DNA of 64,000 bases, taken from contig NZ_CP029693.1 in assembly GCF_003228315.1 (NCBI RefSeq), positions 5,614,501 to 5,678,500 of the forward strand. Direction: 5' to 3'. The translations under genes were made by a program, and so were the position numbers. The DNA comes from Pseudomonas putida (GTDB taxonomy: Bacteria > Pseudomonadota > Gammaproteobacteria > Pseudomonadales > Pseudomonadaceae). The notes below the pieces were generated by a model. That model made no database searches. It saw only the letters and a list, made by a program, of their open reading frames with translations, and was not told the DNA's origin. Below, piece after piece: positions 59,291 through 64,000 of the stretch (position 1 is its first letter; each line of letters begins with the position of its first letter).

Positions 59291-59371
59291 CTCTTCGCGA
59301 GCAGGCTCGCTCCCACAAAGGCTCATGGTGTTGAATGGATCAAATGTGGGAGCGAGCCTGCTCGCGAAGGG
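59291..59371. repeat. REPIN with inverted polarity
   Basis: CTCTTCGCGAGCAGGCTCGC then AGCGAGCCTGCTCGCGAAGG, the same reversed order as at 52651-52727, between tctE and the convergent HDOD gene. Confidence 0.9.
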
Positions 59372-59388
59372 CGCGATGCGGTCTTCAA

Positions 59389-60210
59389 TCAATAAAACAT
59401 CGACCGATTTTCTTCCAGATCGGCACACATCGCCTTGTTCTCCGGGTCGATCCCGAGCTTGTTGAAGGCTGGCACGCTGAATGGATCAATGCGCGCAATC
59501 GGGTGGTCGGTGTCCTTGTGGCAATACAGGCTGGCCACCTGCACCAGGTCGACGTAATCCACCTGCGCCGATTGTCGCTTGAAATTCAGGTACAGCTGCG
59601 GCACCTGCACCAGCACATCCGGAAACTCCCAGACCCTGAGCAGTTTGTCGCCTAGCAGCGGATGAATGTGATCGATCACGTGGTTTAGGCTGACCGGATC
59701 GGACAGCAGTTCGTAGTGATCTTCGGCGTAGGTCAGGATCGGCAGCACGCCAATCTGATGCACCAGTCCGCCCAACGCCGCCTGGTCGGGCTTGAGCTGG
59801 GTGTAGCTGCGGCACAAGGCGTAGCTGACGCCGGCGATTTCCAGGCTTCTGCGCCAGACATCGCGCATCTTCTGTTCCACCACTTCGGAGCGGGCATGGA
59901 AAATCTGCTCCATGACCAGGCCGATGGCCAGGTTGCTGCTGTAGTTGATGCCCAGGCGGGTGATCGCCGTATGCAGGTCGGTGACTTCCTGGGTCGCGCG
60001 CAGCAGTGGGCTGTTGACCACTTTGATCAGCCGCGCCGAAAGCGCCGCATCGCGACCGATCACTTTGCTCAGATCACTGATACCGATGTCAGGGTCTTCA
60101 GCGGCCTTGCGAATCTGCAACGCCACTTCCGGAAGTGTTGGCAGAACCAGGTCATCGTTATCGATGGCCTCAACCAAATCCTTTTGGACCTTTTCCGCCA
60201 GCTCGCTCAT
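59389..60210 (-). CDS. HDOD domain protein
   Basis: A 273-residue protein. The HDOD core spans about residues 18-215: LPTLPEVALQIRKAAEDPDI, DAALSARLIKVVNSPLLRAT and LGGLVHQIGVLPILTYAEDH. The family is a degenerate relative of HD phosphohydrolases and takes part in signalling, often linked to cyclic di-GMP and stress; catalysis is not expected because the HD pair is missing. No other signalling domain is attached. Confidence 0.88.
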   Translation of the reverse strand: MSELAEKVQKDLVEAIDNDDLVLPTLPEVALQIRKAAEDPDIGISDLSKVIGRDAALSARLIKVVNSPLLRATQEVTDLHTAITRLGINYSSNLAIGLVMEQIFHARSEVVEQKMRDVWRRSLEIAGVSYALCRSYTQLKPDQAALGGLVHQIGVLPILTYAEDHYELLSDPVSLNHVIDHIHPLLGDKLLRVWEFPDVLVQVPQLYLNFKRQSAQVDYVDLVQVASLYCHKDTDHPIARIDPFSVPAFNKLGIDPENKAMCADLEENRSMFY

Positions 60211-60259
60211 TTCGTTTCTCTAGGTGTTGCCAAAAAGGTGTCGCTGAACAGTGCCGTGC

Positions 60260-61201
60260 TTAACGCTGGATTTCGCGGTCGCGGTCGAGTTCGTAAGGCA
60301 GGTCGAGCACGTGCAGGGCCGGGCCATCGAGGGCGCCGACGTGCAGATCACCGGACTCGGCGGCCTCGGCTTGCAGGACCGCCAGCAGTTCGATGTGCTG
60401 TCCGGCACGGGCAGCCAGCACCACCTCGCCGATCGAGCTGGCATGAGCCGGGGAAAACAGCTGGGTGCCGGGTTCAGGCAATTCACCGGCGTCCAGTTGC
60501 ACGCGATACAGGCGACGCTTGAGTTTGCCCAGGTACTGCATCCGCGCGACGATTTCCTGGCCGGTGTAGCAGCCTTTCTTGAAACTCACGCCACCGACGG
60601 CTTGCAGGTTGAGCATCTGCGGGATGAACAGCTCGCGGGTGCCGGGCATCACCTGGCCGATCCCGGCGCGGATCTGGCCCAGCAACCATTGATTCAGATC
60701 GCCTTCGGCCAGCAGGGCGCCGAGCTTGCCCTTGATGACGTCGGCTTGATCGGCGGCTGCCCAGACTTCCGCGCGATCAGGCGAAACGCGAATGGCGATC
60801 AACCCGGCATGACGCACGACACTGTCGGTCTCTGCCGGCAGTTCAAGACCCAGGCTGATCAGGGCGGCATCGCCATGGTCGACGCCGAAGCGTACCCAGG
60901 CGGCGCTTTCATCGGTCAGCTTGGACTTGGAGAACACCGCGTACTTTTTCAGGTCCGCCAGTTGCGGTTCCAGCAGCTCGCTGGCCATCGCAAGCAGTAC
61001 GCCGTCGCCTTCGAGCAGGATGCGGAAACTCGATTGCATCCGGCCTTTCTGCGTGCAGCGCGCACCGAGGCTGGCTTGGGTATCGCTCAGGTAATTGAGG
61101 TTGCAGGTCAATTGACCTTGCAGGAACTTGGCAGCGTCCGCGCCGCGGACCGCCAGAACACCTTCATGAGACAGCGTGCAGAAAAAAGCAGAATCGGCCA
61201 T
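60260..61201 (-). CDS. ygfZ: Folate-binding protein YgfZ
   Basis: A 313-residue tetrahydrofolate-binding protein of iron-sulfur cluster maintenance. The family signature is complete as KGCYTGQEIVARMQYLG with its conserved cysteine (near residue 207). The start reads SHEGVLAVRGADAAKFLQGQLTCN, typical of YgfZ. It is divergent from sdhE with about 150 bp between them, an arrangement conserved in many gammaproteobacteria. Confidence 0.93.
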   Translation of the reverse strand: MADSAFFCTLSHEGVLAVRGADAAKFLQGQLTCNLNYLSDTQASLGARCTQKGRMQSSFRILLEGDGVLLAMASELLEPQLADLKKYAVFSKSKLTDESAAWVRFGVDHGDAALISLGLELPAETDSVVRHAGLIAIRVSPDRAEVWAAADQADVIKGKLGALLAEGDLNQWLLGQIRAGIGQVMPGTRELFIPQMLNLQAVGGVSFKKGCYTGQEIVARMQYLGKLKRRLYRVQLDAGELPEPGTQLFSPAHASSIGEVVLAARAGQHIELLAVLQAEAAESGDLHVGALDGPALHVLDLPYELDRDREIQR

Positions 61202-61350
61202 GGGTCATCGCAGGGTAAAGAGTCTGGCGGACATGATAAGGGGGCGCCCTTGAAATGGGTAGTTCACAAAGGATCGCCGGTGCCCGACCAAAGCCGACTG
61301 TTCGATCAGACACAGGGCTGTATACTTGCGGCCTATTTGAGGAGCGCTCC

Positions 61351-61605
61351 ATGGTCGAAGATGTTGAACTGAACCGCCTCTTTTGGCACAGCCGCCGCGG
61401 CATGCTTGAGCTTGATGTGTTGCTGGTGCCGTTCACGAAAGAGGTTTACGCAACGCTCAACGAGGTGGATCGCGCGTTGTACGTCCGACTGCTGACGTGT
61501 GAGGATCAGGACATGTTCGGCTGGTTCATGGAACGGAGCGAATCCGAGGATCCTGAACTGCAACGCATGGTTCGCATGATTCTGGATCGTGTCCAGCCCA
61601 AGTAA
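61351..61605 (+). CDS. sdhE: SdhE, FAD assembly factor for succinate dehydrogenase
   Basis: An 84-residue protein with the conserved RRGMLELDVLLVPF block (RGxxE motif, near residues 12-25) and MFGWFMERSESEDPEL. It helps attach FAD covalently to succinate dehydrogenase. TGAGGAG precedes the ATG at 61351. It overlaps the next gene. Confidence 0.93.
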   Translation: MVEDVELNRLFWHSRRGMLELDVLLVPFTKEVYATLNEVDRALYVRLLTCEDQDMFGWFMERSESEDPELQRMVRMILDRVQPK

Positions 61606-62041
61606 TTCGTTTGAGTGCCGCTGGCATGCCTCTTGGCAGTTGCTGGCGGCGTATCTTCTGGCCCAGCTGTTCGCGCTGGGTTCATTGTTTCTACTTTCCA
61701 TTCCGCTTTGGGCCAGTCTGCTCGGCGCCTTCGGCTGCCTCCTGCATGGCGCCTGGGTTTTGCCGCGTCAAATACTCTTGATTCACCCAAAGGCATTTCG
61801 CGGTTTGCGGCGCGATGCCGACGGCTGGCAGTTATGGAATGAGTCGGCGGGATGGCAACCGGTGCAATTGCGGCCCGACAGCCTGGCGCTGCCGTTGATC
61901 GTGGTGCTGCGTTTTCGCTTGCGTGGTGAGCGGCGAGTGCGGGCTATCTGTGTACCCCGGGATTCGCAGGCGGCGGACGTGCACCGCCGCCTGCGGGTTC
62001 GACTCAAGTTCAGTCGGCGTAGGTGGGCGGCACCAGAATAG
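61589..62041 (+). CDS. YgfX-like membrane protein
   Basis: A 150-residue protein starting at GTG 61589, overlapping sdhE by 17 bases. Two membrane helices (about residues 14-55, LLAAYLLAQLFALGSLFLLS) and a cytoplasmic part with LLIHPKAFRGLRRDADGWQL and LRFRLRGERRVRAICVPRDS match the YgfX/CptA family, which is coupled to sdhE in E. coli as well. Its tail overlaps the convergent nadB end by 32 bp. Confidence 0.8.
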   Translation: MSSPSNSFECRWHASWQLLAAYLLAQLFALGSLFLLSIPLWASLLGAFGCLLHGAWVLPRQILLIHPKAFRGLRRDADGWQLWNESAGWQPVQLRPDSLALPLIVVLRFRLRGERRVRAICVPRDSQAADVHRRLRVRLKFSRRRWAAPE

Positions 62042-63626
62042 TGTCCAGGGCGACCGGCAGCATTTTCGGATAGTCGAGGGTGTAATGCAGGCCTCGGCTT
62101 TCCTTGCGCTCCATGGCTGACAGGATCATCAGTTCGGCCACCTGAGCCAGGTTGCGCAGTTCGATCAAATCGCGGCTGACTTTGTAGTTGCTGTAAAACT
62201 CGTCGATCTCGTCGAGCAACAGGCGCACGCGATGCTGCGCTCGTTGCAGGCGCTTGTTGGTGCGCACGATCCCGACGTAGTCCCACATGAATCGCCGCAG
62301 CTCATCCCAGTTGTGCGCGATGATCACGTCTTCATCGGAGTCGGTGACCTGGCTCGCATCCCAGACGGGCAGGGCGACGGGTGCAGCGACCTGCTGTAAC
62401 TGCTCCATGATGTCTGCCGCCGCCGAACGGGCGTAAACGAAACACTCAAGCAACGAGTTGCTGGCCATGCGATTGGCGCCGTGCAGGCCGGTGAAGCTGG
62501 TTTCGCCGATGGCGTACAGCCCCGGTACATCGGTGCGGCCATTCTGGTCGACCATGACGCCGCCGCAGGTGTAGTGCGCTGCTGGCACCACGGGAATCGG
62601 TTGCTTGGTGATGTCGATGGAAAACTCGAGGCAGCGTTCGTAAACGGTCGGGAAGTGGGTCTTGATGAAGCTTTCGGACTTGTGGCTGATGTCCAGATAA
62701 ACGCAGTCGACGCCCAGGCGCTTCATTTCATGGTCGATGGCCCGGGCGACGATATCTCGTGGGGCCAGTTCAGCCCGTGGGTCGAAGCGCTGCATGAAGC
62801 GTTCGCCATTGGGCAGCTTCAAGTGGGCACCTTCGCCACGCAGGGCTTCGGTGATCAGGAAGCTCTTGGCTTGCGGGTGATACAGGCAGGTGGGGTGGAA
62901 CTGGTTGAACTCCAGGTTTGCCACCCGGCAGCCGGAACGCCAGGCCATGGCGATGCCGTCGCCACAGGCTCCATCGGGGTTGCTGGTATAGAGGTAGACC
63001 TTGGCGGCGCCTCCGGAAGCGAGGATCACGAAACGGGCACCATAGGTGTCGACTTCGCCGGTGCCGCGATTGAGCACGTAGGCACCTAGGCAGCGATCAC
63101 CCTCCAGGCCGAGGCGTTTTTCCGTGATCAGGTCGATGGCTACCCGTTGTTCCAGCAGTTCGATGTTCGATCGCTGCTTGGCCTGGGCCAGCAGGGTTCT
63201 GAAGATGGCTGCGCCGGTGGCATCGGCAGCGTGGATGATGCGCCGATGACTGTGGCCGCCTTCACGGGTCAGGTGAAATTCGAATCCACCGTCTTCGGTG
63301 CTCGATTGGTCATCGCGGGTAAACGGCACCCCCTGATCGATCAGCCATTGAATCGCTTCTTTACTGTGTTCGACCGTAAAGCGCACGGCATCTTCATGGC
63401 ACAGGCCACCACCGGCATTGAGGGTGTCATCGACGTGGGACTCAACGGTGTCGGTGTCGTCCAGCACGGCCGCGACGCCGCCCTGGGCCCAGAAGGTCGA
63501 GCCGTTGGCGAGGTCGCCCTTGCTCAGTACCGCAATGCGCAAATGACCGGGCAAGGTCAGCGCAAGGCTCAAGCCGGCAGCGCCGCTGCCAATTACCAGA
63601 ACATCGTGTTGAAACTGTTGGCTCAT
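62010..63626 (-). CDS. nadB: L-aspartate oxidase
   Basis: A 538-residue flavoenzyme. The FAD-binding start, DVLVIGSGAAGLSLALTLPG (near residues 8-27), the TFWAQGGVAAVL segment, the active-site HPTCLYHP and ASNSLLECFVYARSA near 400 fit NadB. It oxidises aspartate to iminoaspartate in NAD synthesis. The start at 63626, with TGAAATG just upstream, gives the canonical N-terminus; the longer frame is rejected. Confidence 0.95.
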   Translation of the reverse strand: MSQQFQHDVLVIGSGAAGLSLALTLPGHLRIAVLSKGDLANGSTFWAQGGVAAVLDDTDTVESHVDDTLNAGGGLCHEDAVRFTVEHSKEAIQWLIDQGVPFTRDDQSSTEDGGFEFHLTREGGHSHRRIIHAADATGAAIFRTLLAQAKQRSNIELLEQRVAIDLITEKRLGLEGDRCLGAYVLNRGTGEVDTYGARFVILASGGAAKVYLYTSNPDGACGDGIAMAWRSGCRVANLEFNQFHPTCLYHPQAKSFLITEALRGEGAHLKLPNGERFMQRFDPRAELAPRDIVARAIDHEMKRLGVDCVYLDISHKSESFIKTHFPTVYERCLEFSIDITKQPIPVVPAAHYTCGGVMVDQNGRTDVPGLYAIGETSFTGLHGANRMASNSLLECFVYARSAAADIMEQLQQVAAPVALPVWDASQVTDSDEDVIIAHNWDELRRFMWDYVGIVRTNKRLQRAQHRVRLLLDEIDEFYSNYKVSRDLIELRNLAQVAELMILSAMERKESRGLHYTLDYPKMLPVALDTILVPPTYAD

Positions 63627-63774
63627 TTCAGGATTCCGCTCAAGGCGACCCGGTTCGGGGGAGGCGCTGGACAACTGGACAGGCGAGTCGGGTTTGCGCA
63701 CGGCCCACTAGTATATAGAGGGGTGGGGCGGCACAATAGCCGAGCCCATATGGCATTGTGAAACTACTGTGACG

Positions 63775-63808
63775 AGAAAAACCCGACGCTTCGTCGGATG
63801 GTTTTTCC
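63775..63808. terminator. Possible stem-loop upstream of nadB
   Basis: AAAAACCCGACG, CTTC and GTCGGATGGTTTTT form an imperfect hairpin with A and T runs on both sides. No gene visible in the window ends here, so it may act in a leader transcript. Confidence 0.35.
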
Positions 63809-63903
63809 ACTGATTTGCCCGTTTGACGACTGTATCGTGGATTTAACAGTCTTTTTCTATTCACAGTTGCACAATGTCGCCGTCACACAGCTATAAATGT
63901 GTG

Positions 63904-63931
63904 GAACTTTTGCCAAAGGCCCAAGATCAAT
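63904..63931 (+). promoter_or_regulatory. Candidate envelope-stress sigma factor promoter (probably for algU/rpoE)
   Basis: GAACTT at 63904-63909 is followed after 17 bp by TCAAT, close to the extracytoplasmic sigma factor AlgU consensus. In Pseudomonas the gene divergent from nadB is algU, which activates its own promoter. The coding region lies outside the window, so the target is inferred. Confidence 0.5.
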
Positions 63932-64000
63932 AGACGGTTGCCTGAAACAAGGGACAGTGTCGGGATCGTGGAGGGTTCGTGATTGGATCCTGCCGGTGAA

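Noticed and set aside
1503..59371. REPIN series as a CRISPR array
   Set aside because: Elements are dispersed, paired and palindromic, with no regular spacers and no cas genes.

Overview
The window is a GC-rich, gene-dense stretch of a Pseudomonas chromosome, most likely from the P. fluorescens species complex. The pointers are the order sdhE-ygfX-nadB with an algU-type promoter just past nadB, a phaG gene nearly identical in layout to that of P. putida, olsB, the tctD/tctE pair beside a tripartite tricarboxylate transporter, and about twenty REP/REPIN palindromes of the kinds typical of fluorescent pseudomonads. I see no phage, insertion sequence, CRISPR array or rRNA operon. One tRNA gene (Gly, anticodon CCC) is present.

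Layout. 1-3.1 kb: olsB (cut by the window edge), an acyl-CoA-dehydrogenase-like gene, and a serine hydrolase whose signal peptide is out of frame. 3.2-8.2 kb: a catabolic unit of M20 amidohydrolase, MHS-type transporter, amidase and IclR regulator, headed by a near-perfect operator palindrome. 8.4-20.3 kb: envelope and housekeeping genes (YceI, cardiolipin-synthase-like PLD protein, BglX, LemA plus two TPM proteins, a methyltransferase, a DMT exporter, a DJ-1/PfpI protein) and a SIR2-like DUF4917 protein. 20.4-25.2 kb: LysR regulator, class III CoA-transferase, HMG-CoA-lyase-like enzyme and MFS transporter. 25.3-31.7 kb: YdcZ exporter/LysR pair, a RelE/ParE toxin-antitoxin pair, a LysE exporter, a PAS-GAF-GGDEF protein, a KGG micro-protein, DUF4142 and the trans-aconitate methyltransferase.

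31.7-35.6 kb is the most accessory-looking part: a methyltransferase fused in expression to a truncated hicB, a small unknown gene with a long structured leader, and a Fic gene bracketed by two 58-bp copies of the terminator that follows tRNA-Gly. 35.6-39.3 kb holds phaG, rsuA, a CWC protein and a Cache-GGDEF cyclase.

39.4-49.4 kb is a single leftward operon led by a textbook guanidine-I (ykkC) riboswitch: ABC transporter (three genes), two DUF1989 proteins, a biotin carboxylase of the urea/guanidine type and allophanate hydrolase. Together they should import guanidine, carboxylate it, deiminate it to allophanate and release ammonia and CO2. The carboxylase carries a REPIN inserted in frame in an inter-domain linker, and the riboswitch has a clear predicted anti-Shine-Dalgarno element.

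49.7-64 kb: two Tyr-rich lipoproteins, an enoyl-CoA hydratase family enzyme, ung, the AbrB-tctA-tctB-tctC operon with divergent tctD-tctE, an HDOD protein, ygfZ, sdhE-ygfX, nadB and the promoter region presumably serving algU/rpoE beyond the edge.
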